From contig JACPXY010000019.1 of assembly GCA_016196285.1 (NCBI GenBank), positions 1 to 33,008 on the forward strand: DNA of 33,008 nt, in the 5' to 3' direction. Position 1 is the stretch's first letter; every line of letters begins with the position of its first letter. The stretch is from Candidatus Pacearchaeota archaeon (lineage in GTDB: Archaea > Nanobdellota > Nanobdellia > Pacearchaeales > GW2011-AR1). Of the stretch, positions 1-8,835 are shown piece after piece. Below the pieces are notes generated by a model. It saw nothing but the letters and a program-made list of their open reading frames with translations. It was not told the origin of the DNA and ran no database searches. The translations under genes and the position numbers were made by a program.

Positions 1-113
1 TTTGGATGCCGAGAGAACTTTCAGTTCTCGGGCACAGAAAATCTACTAGATTTTCTCGTGCTCAAGGAACTACACACCATAAATGGTGTGGTTTCCGTCA
101 AGTTCCTTGACAT
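1..113 (-). repeat. Modular nested-hairpin element, copy 1 (modules A-B-C visible; probably continues beyond the left edge)
   Basis: Reverse complement is nearly identical to 7708-7820. Differences seen are the AA/TT hairpin tip and a 1-nt deletion in the inner stem. Outer stem TCAAGGAACT (62-71) / AGTTCCTTGA (101-110). Confidence 0.9.
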
Positions 114-136
114 CATAGAAGTTTCACATATATCTT

Positions 137-973
137 ATGACTGAGAATGAATCTAAAAAGGAGATAGTGCAGCAGATATGCTTAAGCTTGCTTGTGAGCG
201 GGGTGCGTAAAGAGGATTTAGTTATAAAGAGAGGAATGCCTGAATGGCAGAGAGCAAAGACGAGGAGGGAAAGTTTTACTATCTGGATGAAAGAGAAGAA
301 AAAAGGACTGGTTGGTCTTCTGAACGGCACAAGAACTGCAGAGAATGTGAAGGATCATCTTGCTGCAACTACTGGTGCAGTTATGGGAGGACTACCCATC
401 TATTCTCTCCTTGAGATGGGTGTGGTTTATCTTACTCCACTGCAATCTCTAGTGACACGAGCAACTGCTGCAGGAGCAGGATATCTCGGGTTTAATCCTA
501 TCTTTGTAATAGGAAGAGAAGCGTTTTATATTGCCTGCAAGGTGAATGAGAAGTCCAAAGGATACAAGAAAAGAGTGGCAGATATCGCGTATCAGGGAAT
601 CTTCAACGGACTTACTTATCCTGTATTTGCAGGTCTTGGGAGATTTTTTTCAGACACATCTCTTCACGCTAAAGATATAGCTGATGAGACTTTTATATTT
701 ACATTGACAGGGTTAACTGCAGGAATGTTTGTTGGAATGGGCATTGATGCGTATCGCGAGCTTCTCGGGACTAACTTTTCTTCGCGAGTTCCACCGAGTG
801 TACGAAATCTTCCTCGCAGCACGAAGGCAGGGGTTGCTGCGCTTGCAGCAGCAGCTTCTTTATATGCAACTTCTCTGGAACATGACTATTTCTCTAATTG
901 GGATTATACACATCTTCCAAAATCTTCATGGCATTTGTTCAATCACGGAAAAGAACCTGCAGAGATAAAGTAA
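137..973 (+). CDS. Hypothetical multi-pass membrane protein (weak resemblance to AlaE-like exporters)
   Basis: 278-aa ORF with hydrophobic segments and a repeated-looking GY...F...REAFY / G.DAYRELLG pattern; TATA-like sequence just upstream. Family call is weak. Confidence 0.7.
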   Translation: MTENESKKEIVQQICLSLLVSGVRKEDLVIKRGMPEWQRAKTRRESFTIWMKEKKKGLVGLLNGTRTAENVKDHLAATTGAVMGGLPIYSLLEMGVVYLTPLQSLVTRATAAGAGYLGFNPIFVIGREAFYIACKVNEKSKGYKKRVADIAYQGIFNGLTYPVFAGLGRFFSDTSLHAKDIADETFIFTLTGLTAGMFVGMGIDAYRELLGTNFSSRVPPSVRNLPRSTKAGVAALAAAASLYATSLEHDYFSNWDYTHLPKSSWHLFNHGKEPAEIK

Positions 974-1383
974 GATAATGCAGGATTACAATAAACCTAA
1001 AATAGTTTAATGAGCATAATTATCTTTTGTCTGATAAAGATGAGTAGTTGCAGGAGCTGAATTCTCAAGGAACTTGACATAAATAGCTCTTAGAGTAAAT
1101 AGCGTTACCATGAATGATTCTGCTAGATATGATGGTTGGCTTGTTTATAATAGCTTTATCAAAAGATTAATAGCTGTTTGTGGTTATGCTGCATTAGGGG
1201 AGTGATATTATATATAGGATTATTTACTATTCTTTTCATAGCAGAGGTAGTAATTCCCTGTTGGTCTTTCTTAAATAATCAGGATAATAACTATCTTCTT
1301 CTAAGTTGTAGAGTAACTGAGAAAATAAGGTTGTCCGGAAAAATACCGCGCTGATATAAATATTATGAGTTAGTAAGTAGGTT

Positions 1384-4300
1384 ATGTCAATCACAAAATT
1401 AACGGGAAAGAAAAAATCCACCTTCAATGGTGTCTTACCGATTCTATTGGTGAGCATCATGCTTATTGCTTCCTTGATCGCACCTATCTCAGCTCAAGGT
1501 GCTGATACAACTAATCCTACTATCTCTATTACACATCCTGCTGACGGCGCAACACTCTCAGGAGAGGACTTTGTCTCTGCTGACGCTTCTGATAACGTAG
1601 CTATAACAAAAGTTACATTCACTTTGGATGGAAGCCAGAGTGTTGATGACACCGAAGCCCCTTATTCTCTTCCTCTCTTTACAACTCTTATGTCTGACGG
1701 AGCACATAATATTGTTGCAGTTGCATCTGATTCATCTGGAAACACTGCAAGCGACTCTGTTTCGTTTACTGTAAATAATTCAGCAGGAAGCGGAGACACA
1801 ACCGCTCCTTCTGTATCTATTACAAGTCCTGCAAATGGTGCAAGTGTATCTGGAACTATTAATGTAAATGCTGATGCAAGCGACAATGTCGCAGTAGCTA
1901 ATGTGCAATTTAAAGTAGATGGAAATAACATCGGCAGTGCCGACACTTCATCCCCGTATTCTGCAAGCCTGGATACAAGTACTCTCTCAAATGGAAACCA
2001 TGTACTCACTGCTGTTGCAGCTGATTCATCTGGAAACACTGCAACTTCTACATCTATCAGTATTACAGTCAATAATGGAGGAGGAAATGTAAGCGATACT
2101 ACAGATCCTAGTGTTTTTGTTACGAATCCTACTAACGGCGCCACAGTAAGCGGAACAATTCCTATTACTGCGATTGCAAGCGATAATACAGGTGTTGTTG
2201 GAGTGACATTTGTGCTTGATGGGAATAATGCAGGAGCAATTGATGATACAACTGCTCCTTATGAAACTTCTCTAGACAGCACTTTAGTTGCTGATGGAAG
2301 CCATAGTATTTCTGCGACTGCACGTGATTCTGCTGGAAATACAGCGAGCCATACTATATTCTTTAATGTGAATAATGCTGGAGGGAGCGGAGACACGACA
2401 GCTCCTGCTGTTTTAATAACACAACCTTTCAACAATTCATTCATCTATGGTAGTTCATATGAAATTCAGGCAGATGCAAGCGATAATGTTGCCGTAACAA
2501 AAGTTACATTCACTTTGGATGGAAGCCAGAGTGTTGATGACACAACATCTCCTTATGGAACAATTATCCAGCCGTCTGCTCTTTCGGAAGGACAACATAC
2601 TCTATCTGCTACAGCATTTGATGCAGCAGGAAATACAGCGGTATATTCAATTGTATTTAATATAGACAATGATGGAAGCCAAGGACCTCCTCCAATACCA
2701 GCTCAAACTCCTCCTGCTGTGACTATAATTGATCCTCAAGCAACAACTTACACTTCATATCCAATACCTTTCAGGTTCAGCATCAACGAAGCAGGAGATT
2801 GTTCATATTTGCTTGACAACAATTTCTCAAATCAGTATCCAATGACTAAAACAGACGCAAGCAGGACTGAATTCACTGCGCAAAGATCTGACTTGGCTAA
2901 TGGAAATTATCATGTAGCTGCTATTTGTACTGACTTGGTAGGAAACGCGAACTTCTCAGAAGGGAGAGACTTTACAGTTAATGTAGGAAGCGGCGGAGAT
3001 ACTACAAATCCATCAGTTAGTATAACCTCTCCGAGTAATGGAGCAAGTGTATCCGGGACAATTAATGTAAATGCAGATGCAAGCGACAATGTGGCGGTAG
3101 CTAATGTTCAATTCAAAGTTGATGGAAATAACATCGGCAGTGCTGACACAAGCTCCCCATATTCTGCAAGCTTAGATACAAGCACATTATCTAATGGTAA
3201 TCATGTATTGACTGCTGTTGCAGCTGATTCATCTGGAAACACTGCAACTTCTGCATCTATTAGTATTACGGTCAATAATGGAGCTGGCGGAGACACAACT
3301 AATCCTAGTGTATCAATTACAAGTCCTACTAATGGTGCTACAGTAAGCGGAACTATCGCTGTATCTGCTACTGCAAGCGACAATGTAGGAGTTACTGGAG
3401 TGACATTCGTGCTTGATGGGAACACTGCTGGCGGGATTGACGATACTGCTGCACCATATGAAACTTCATTGGACAGCACACTAATCGCTGATGGTACACA
3501 TACATTATCTGCGACTGCAAGAGATGCAGCTGGAAACACACAGACTGCCAGTGTTACCTTTACAGTTAATAATGCAGGCGGAGGAAATGCAACTGATACT
3601 ATTGCTCCAGCAGTTTCTATTACTTCACCATCCCATTGGTCTACGGTGAGCGGAACTATCGCTGTATCTGCTACTGCAAGCGACAATGTAGGAGTTACTG
3701 GAGTGACATTCGTGCTTGATGGGAATAATGCAGGAGCAATTGATGATACAACTGCTCCTTATGGAACATCACTCGATACAACTCTGATTACAGATGGTAC
3801 ACATACATTATCTGCGATTGCAAGAGATGCAGCTGGAAACACTGCAAGCGATGTGATAAACTTCATCGTAAACAATGCTGGTGGAAATGCAACTGATACT
3901 ACACCTCCTGCAATTACTGTATTCTCACCTGAGAATAAGACCTACAATACTAGTACTATTGTGGTGAACTTCAGCGCAAGCGATTCAAGCGGAATATCCT
4001 CATTGAGCTTCATGAATGATACAGGCATAACTGAATATACCGGTGCAACAACACAGACAGCTTCTGAAGGAAGCCATACATGGACATTTATTGCAAGAGA
4101 TAATTTAGGGAATGAAGCACACCAGAATGTAACCTTTGCAATTAATCTGACTGCTCCAGGAGAAGAGACAAATGAGACTATCCCTGGCAATGTCACTTGC
4201 AGTGATACAAACATGACGATAAGTCAATACAAGTTTGTCTACTTTGTGTGCCCTACATTGGAATCAGGAGCAGTTGTTGACAGGAATTATATTGAAGTCA

Positions 4301-6045
4301 ACACAACTACTATTCCTGCAGGCATAGGAAACATAACTATCAGACTATACAATGCATCGCACCAGCTCATAAGTGAAGATACTGCTGGCACATATTACGG
4401 TTTGTACAAGAATTACAGCGGTCTGCCTTATGGCTTGTACTTCTATAATGCGAGCATTGATGGCGAGAATCTTAATATGTCTTACTTTGCAACTGAGACG
4501 AGAAACATCACTCTTGCGAACCTGACTATCCCTGGCAATGGAACAATTATTCCCGGCAATGAGACGAATGGAACCTTGAATGATACTATTCCTCCAGCAC
4601 AAGTCACTGACCTGCATTCTGTTGCAGTATTTGAGAACAGTATTACATGGGCGTGGAACAATCCTAATAATACAGACTTTGCCCATACGAAAGTATACTT
4701 AGACGGAGAGTGGACTGCTTATACTACTCAGGAGATATTCACGGCAGGCAATCTCCTGCCTGGAACACTACACCTTATCGCACTGCGGACTGTAGACACG
4801 AACGGTAATGTGAACACTGATACAGTATTTCACATAGAGAGAACTCTTGGAGGAGATCTCTTCGCGAACTTGACTATCCCAAGTTTATCAATCAGCGGAC
4901 TTAACGAGACTATCGCATATCCTATTGTGACTACTTTCTCAGGAAATGGATGCCCTAACGAGAATGTTACATGCAGGCTTTACCTTGATGGTATTCTCGT
5001 AAGCAATCCGCATACGACTATCTTGTCTCCTGGTGAGCATACAGTTATCTTCCTAACTAATGGAGATGCACAGTATGCTCCTGCATTGGCAGTGAGAGAC
5101 GTTACTGTAATTGCTAACTCCAACAGCCAGTTTGCTTCAGGAACAACAATCGTGCTTACCAATGGAACCAAAGAAGTAATATTCACCGATAATTCTGGCA
5201 CTGAGCAGATTATTATCCGCACGACCTCGGATACAGAAGAGATTATCCTGAATCTTGCTCTGTTGCTTGAGGATGATTCTGTGACTCTGCCTTCAAACTT
5301 GACTCTTATCCGAGAGAGCGCAAGCAAAGATTATCGTGTCTTCATACCTGCAGGAACTAAGATGAGCGCAGAGGGCTGGGATGGCACATTTATCATGCCA
5401 GCAGTTCGTGATGGCTCTTCTTTCAGCGTTCCTTCGGGAACTGTTGATGTTGTCTTGACCATGGGCATTGATGGAGAGCTTACATTCTCACAGCCAGTGC
5501 AAGTAGTACTCTCTGGCATGGCTGGCAAGAGTGCTGCGTGGAGTTCAGGAAGCAGTACTGCAACACCAATCACTGCTGTATGCAACAGCGATAGCACACC
5601 AACGAATATTGATTCAGTGAATATACGGGAGTGTGCTGTAAGCTCAGGGAGCGACCTTGTGATATGGACTTACCATTTCACTGACTTTGGTGCATATACA
5701 CCAGCCTCTTCGAGCGCTTCCTCAGAAGATACTTCAGGCAGTTCTGACAGTTCAGGGAGTTCAGGAAGCGGCGGCAGAATCGTCACCTCATCTGCTGTAA
5801 CTACCAGTGCTTCAGATTCTACTCAGACCACTCCTTCTGAGAGCAGTACTGAAGGTACATCAGCATCTGATTCAAGCGACTCTTCTGATGCAGGAGATTC
5901 CGAAGAGCAGAGATCTCCAAGTATCACTGGAGCAGTAACTGGCACCTTCGGCAAGATTGGCGCCACTGTTGCCATCGTCTTCATGGTACTTGTAATCTTA
6001 GGACTGGCAATTGTCTCGGTCAGAAAATTGAGAAAGGAAAAGTAA
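1384..6045 (+). CDS. Large secreted surface protein with about nine Ig-like repeats and a C-terminal TM anchor
   Basis: 1553 aa. N-terminal signal/TM (LPILLVSIMLIASLIAPISAQG). Repeats of the type DTTxPSVSITSPxNGAxVSGTxxVxAxASDNVxVxxVxFxxDG...GNTAxxxxxxxVNN. Ser-rich stalk, then ITGAVTG, a hydrophobic segment and RKLRKEK. Confidence 0.93.
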   Translation: MSITKLTGKKKSTFNGVLPILLVSIMLIASLIAPISAQGADTTNPTISITHPADGATLSGEDFVSADASDNVAITKVTFTLDGSQSVDDTEAPYSLPLFTTLMSDGAHNIVAVASDSSGNTASDSVSFTVNNSAGSGDTTAPSVSITSPANGASVSGTINVNADASDNVAVANVQFKVDGNNIGSADTSSPYSASLDTSTLSNGNHVLTAVAADSSGNTATSTSISITVNNGGGNVSDTTDPSVFVTNPTNGATVSGTIPITAIASDNTGVVGVTFVLDGNNAGAIDDTTAPYETSLDSTLVADGSHSISATARDSAGNTASHTIFFNVNNAGGSGDTTAPAVLITQPFNNSFIYGSSYEIQADASDNVAVTKVTFTLDGSQSVDDTTSPYGTIIQPSALSEGQHTLSATAFDAAGNTAVYSIVFNIDNDGSQGPPPIPAQTPPAVTIIDPQATTYTSYPIPFRFSINEAGDCSYLLDNNFSNQYPMTKTDASRTEFTAQRSDLANGNYHVAAICTDLVGNANFSEGRDFTVNVGSGGDTTNPSVSITSPSNGASVSGTINVNADASDNVAVANVQFKVDGNNIGSADTSSPYSASLDTSTLSNGNHVLTAVAADSSGNTATSASISITVNNGAGGDTTNPSVSITSPTNGATVSGTIAVSATASDNVGVTGVTFVLDGNTAGGIDDTAAPYETSLDSTLIADGTHTLSATARDAAGNTQTASVTFTVNNAGGGNATDTIAPAVSITSPSHWSTVSGTIAVSATASDNVGVTGVTFVLDGNNAGAIDDTTAPYGTSLDTTLITDGTHTLSAIARDAAGNTASDVINFIVNNAGGNATDTTPPAITVFSPENKTYNTSTIVVNFSASDSSGISSLSFMNDTGITEYTGATTQTASEGSHTWTFIARDNLGNEAHQNVTFAINLTAPGEETNETIPGNVTCSDTNMTISQYKFVYFVCPTLESGAVVDRNYIEVNTTTIPAGIGNITIRLYNASHQLISEDTAGTYYGLYKNYSGLPYGLYFYNASIDGENLNMSYFATETRNITLANLTIPGNGTIIPGNETNGTLNDTIPPAQVTDLHSVAVFENSITWAWNNPNNTDFAHTKVYLDGEWTAYTTQEIFTAGNLLPGTLHLIALRTVDTNGNVNTDTVFHIERTLGGDLFANLTIPSLSISGLNETIAYPIVTTFSGNGCPNENVTCRLYLDGILVSNPHTTILSPGEHTVIFLTNGDAQYAPALAVRDVTVIANSNSQFASGTTIVLTNGTKEVIFTDNSGTEQIIIRTTSDTEEIILNLALLLEDDSVTLPSNLTLIRESASKDYRVFIPAGTKMSAEGWDGTFIMPAVRDGSSFSVPSGTVDVVLTMGIDGELTFSQPVQVVLSGMAGKSAAWSSGSSTATPITAVCNSDSTPTNIDSVNIRECAVSSGSDLVIWTYHFTDFGAYTPASSSASSEDTSGSSDSSGSSGSGGRIVTSSAVTTSASDSTQTTPSESSTEGTSASDSSDSSDAGDSEEQRSPSITGAVTGTFGKIGATVAIVFMVLVILGLAIVSVRKLRKEK

Positions 6046-6138
6046 TTATGTCTGTAAGAGGTTAGCCTTAGGATACTGCCCATCTTTCAGAAAAATTTAT
6101 AAGGTTAGCTTTATATATTATTAACAATCTTGTTTTGA

Positions 6139-7695
6139 ATGATAATAAGGGATAGTAAAGGCAGAGTTCCAGTAAGTGTGATTCATCGAGTACAAAGTAT
6201 TCGGGAAAATCTTGAGCATATACTCTCGACTCATCCATTCAAAGGAGTCTTGCGAGTTGATTCTTCTTATGAGAATCCTGTTTCCTATGTAAATTCTCTC
6301 TCTGGAGAGCTCCCTCATCCTTTTCTTTTTGTTCAAGAGGAAGAGATTACAAGACTGCAGACTATGCTTGATTCAAATTATCCTCCTGGAGGCACAAAGT
6401 ATTTTATGATATCTACAGGTATTGATGATGCTGTTGACCCTGGGCGAGTCATCCAGGAATTGCGCGACCTCCATAGCAAGAGAAAAGTGATAGGATGTAT
6501 TGATTTACTTAGACTTCTCACTGATAAAGAGAAATCAGGATATATCTGGAAGACAATGGCTGATTCTGGAGATCTGCGCAAGGAGAATACGAAAGTAGGT
6601 TTAGTAGGTTATGGGCATTTTAATAATACTTTGTTGACTCTTCTTCTTTCCAGCAAAGTGCGAGGAATTAGCTGCTACAGCTCCGATAATAGGGCGTTCA
6701 ATAAAGGAATACTCGCCATGTTTGAAGGTGAGCGAATACGCATTGGAGAGAAGGAATTACGAAAAAAGACAGTATTTGATAATATACTTTTTGATTCTGA
6801 TATGATAGTTGTTGCCCGAGGCCCGCAAATAGAGAATCCAGACACATTCTTCAATAGACCGCGGGCAGAGGTAGAAACTGACTTATTCAATCAAGGAAAC
6901 GCGCGCATGAGGGCATTCTTTGATGCAGCAGTATTACATAACTATAAGGGGCTTCTTGTACTAGAATCTACTCCAGTCTCAGCATACATTCCCATGGCTC
7001 GGAAGTATGGGTTTGAGCTTGATCAGATTACATCTATCTCCTCTGATGCCCTTCGAACTGGTTTTATCGTGTTTCAGCTTCTCAAAGAGTATGTTCAGGG
7101 AGAAAGTATCCCTTTGGAATGCCTTATTAATCTTGAGCAGATAGAATGCAAAGTGACGGGCCACCATTGGTGGCCTCACATCATCTCTGATTTTAGCAAG
7201 GTTAAGAATGATACGTTGTTCTTCAGTACACTCTTTCAAGATGGCGGATCTTCTTTCCATTCTAAACTTGCTGAGCTTGTACGACGAAATGTGAGCACGA
7301 GCGACCCTAGCTATCAGGATTCTCCTTATGCAGTACATTCTTTTATTGAAGAAGCTATCTCGCTCCATGAGACTCTCTCCGGACCTTTCTCTGCATATTG
7401 CCCCTTAAAGATAAGAGACATTGAAAAGATATTCTCCCTTGCTGAAGTAGAACGCCCTGCTGACTTTACTGAAACTGCAATCTTATATCCTTCTCCAACA
7501 CTTACATACTTTCCTCACTTACGCATTGGGCAGAATGGCGATCTCAGCCTGCCTAGTTTTACGCAGAAAAGAAGCAGGAATACTGAAGACAAAGACTTTT
7601 CCCGCAAAGAGAAGAACATTGCGGTTAGCTTGGCAGAGATTATACTAAGGGATTATGAATTGAATAAGATGAGATTGCAGAGCATAGGTATGTGA
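6139..7695 (+). CDS. Divergent lactate/malate dehydrogenase-like (Rossmann fold) protein
   Basis: KVGLVGYGHFNNTLLTLLL; DSDMIVVARG; DLFNQGNARMRAFFDAAVLHNYKGLLVLESTPVSAYIPMARKYGFELDQITSISSDALRTGF aligns by eye with the LDH/MDH core (N..I......I....P....NPVD....R). Confidence 0.65.
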   Translation: MIIRDSKGRVPVSVIHRVQSIRENLEHILSTHPFKGVLRVDSSYENPVSYVNSLSGELPHPFLFVQEEEITRLQTMLDSNYPPGGTKYFMISTGIDDAVDPGRVIQELRDLHSKRKVIGCIDLLRLLTDKEKSGYIWKTMADSGDLRKENTKVGLVGYGHFNNTLLTLLLSSKVRGISCYSSDNRAFNKGILAMFEGERIRIGEKELRKKTVFDNILFDSDMIVVARGPQIENPDTFFNRPRAEVETDLFNQGNARMRAFFDAAVLHNYKGLLVLESTPVSAYIPMARKYGFELDQITSISSDALRTGFIVFQLLKEYVQGESIPLECLINLEQIECKVTGHHWWPHIISDFSKVKNDTLFFSTLFQDGGSSFHSKLAELVRRNVSTSDPSYQDSPYAVHSFIEEAISLHETLSGPFSAYCPLKIRDIEKIFSLAEVERPADFTETAILYPSPTLTYFPHLRIGQNGDLSLPSFTQKRSRNTEDKDFSRKEKNIAVSLAEIILRDYELNKMRLQSIGM

Positions 7696-7707
7696 TACCG
7701 CATTTTT

Positions 7708-7931
7708 ATGTCAAGGAACTTGACGGAAACCACACCATAAATGGTGTGGTAGTTCCTTGAGCACGAGAAAATCTAGTAGATTTTCTGTGCCCGAGAACTG
7801 AAAGTTCTCTCGGCATCCAAACCGCAAGGATTTTCAATCCTTGATGGCAGTCAAGAACTCCGTTCTTGATGACACGAGTGCCTGTCACAAACCACGCACT
7901 TTAGTGCGTGGTGGCACATCGTGCTTTTGAT
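7708..7931 (+). repeat. Modular nested-hairpin element, copy 2 (modules A-B-C-D-E-F)
   Basis: Consecutive hairpins: A 7711-7760, B 7761-7790, C 7791-7813, D 7825-7843, E 7851-7869, F 7873-7923. Inner stems of A, B and F are perfect 10-bp inverted repeats. Confidence 0.92.
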
Positions 7932-7981
7932 ATCGCCTCGCAGTATAGAAATGCTTATATATTTCATGTGTTTAAACAGGT

Positions 7982-8716
7982 ATGGAGCAGCGCGTTGACA
8001 ATGCCCTTTCTTTGCTTGGACTTGCAAAAAATGAGAAGAAGGTTTTTCTTGACCTCATTAAGAACGGTAAATCCAGTGCTTTAGAGATATCCAAGAGAAC
8101 AAGCATACATCGGACTAATGTTTATGATACTTTAAGGGAGCTCATTACTAAAGGGCTTGCGTTCGAGTTCGTCGAGAATGACAAGAAACTGTTTATCTCA
8201 AAGAGCCCAGAAAAACTGGCAGACCATGCAGAGGAGATAAAGAAGGAAGTTGTCTCCGTTATCCCATACTTCAAAGACCTACATCGGGCAGATTCCTCGA
8301 CGGAGTCGGTTATTATGTCAAAGGGAACTTTTGCACTTAGGGAAGCGCTGAATGGATTGCTTGACTCTAATGAACCTATCAGCATCTATGGTGCGACCAA
8401 AGATGCACCAGAGAGCTTCGGAGTTGCGTTCCTTGATGATTTTCACAAGCGACGTGTTGAGAAGAAGATACTTATGAGGCATATCTATCATTATGATGCT
8501 CCTGAGAGAATACTCAAGCTCAACAAGCTTAAGCATACTGAGGCACGGCATCTACCTAAGAAATATTATTCAGCTGTCTCAACAGCAATATGCGGAGACA
8601 CTGTTCTGCTTATTATCTTTACCCAGCCAGTCTCTCTTATCAAGATACAGAATAAGGCAATTGCCGAGTCATATAATAAGTATTTTGAGATACTCTGGGC
8701 CAAGAGCAGCATCTAA
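7982..8716 (+). CDS. TrmB-family transcriptional regulator
   Basis: N-terminal wHTH LGLAKNEKKVFLDLIKNGKSSALEISKRTSIHRTNVYDTLRELITKGLAFEF is typical of TrmB; TATA box CTTATATATT upstream. Confidence 0.88.
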   Translation: MEQRVDNALSLLGLAKNEKKVFLDLIKNGKSSALEISKRTSIHRTNVYDTLRELITKGLAFEFVENDKKLFISKSPEKLADHAEEIKKEVVSVIPYFKDLHRADSSTESVIMSKGTFALREALNGLLDSNEPISIYGATKDAPESFGVAFLDDFHKRRVEKKILMRHIYHYDAPERILKLNKLKHTEARHLPKKYYSAVSTAICGDTVLLIIFTQPVSLIKIQNKAIAESYNKYFEILWAKSSI

Positions 8717-8835
8717 ATATTACCTGTTGCTATTTATCACAATTAGTTTATAGCATACAATTATGTTGTCTTGAAATAGACTGCAGTTATTCTTATATCT
8801 CAACGCATTAGATATTAAATGGGGTATTGCATCTA

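Noticed and set aside
1504-4150. Periodic DNA repeats as tandem or CRISPR-like array
   Set aside because: Periodicity is fully explained by Ig-like protein modules in one continuous reading frame.
1662-5597. Several 60-160-aa - strand ORFs antisense to the surface protein
   Set aside because: Shadow ORFs of a repetitive coding region; no promoter or recognisable domain.
7706-7888. 60-aa - strand ORF across the hairpin element
   Set aside because: Composed entirely of the structured repeat; no start signals or protein-like composition.
7708-7931. CRISPR array
   Set aside because: Hairpins differ in sequence and spacing, with no constant repeat alternating with unique spacers and no cas genes in the window.
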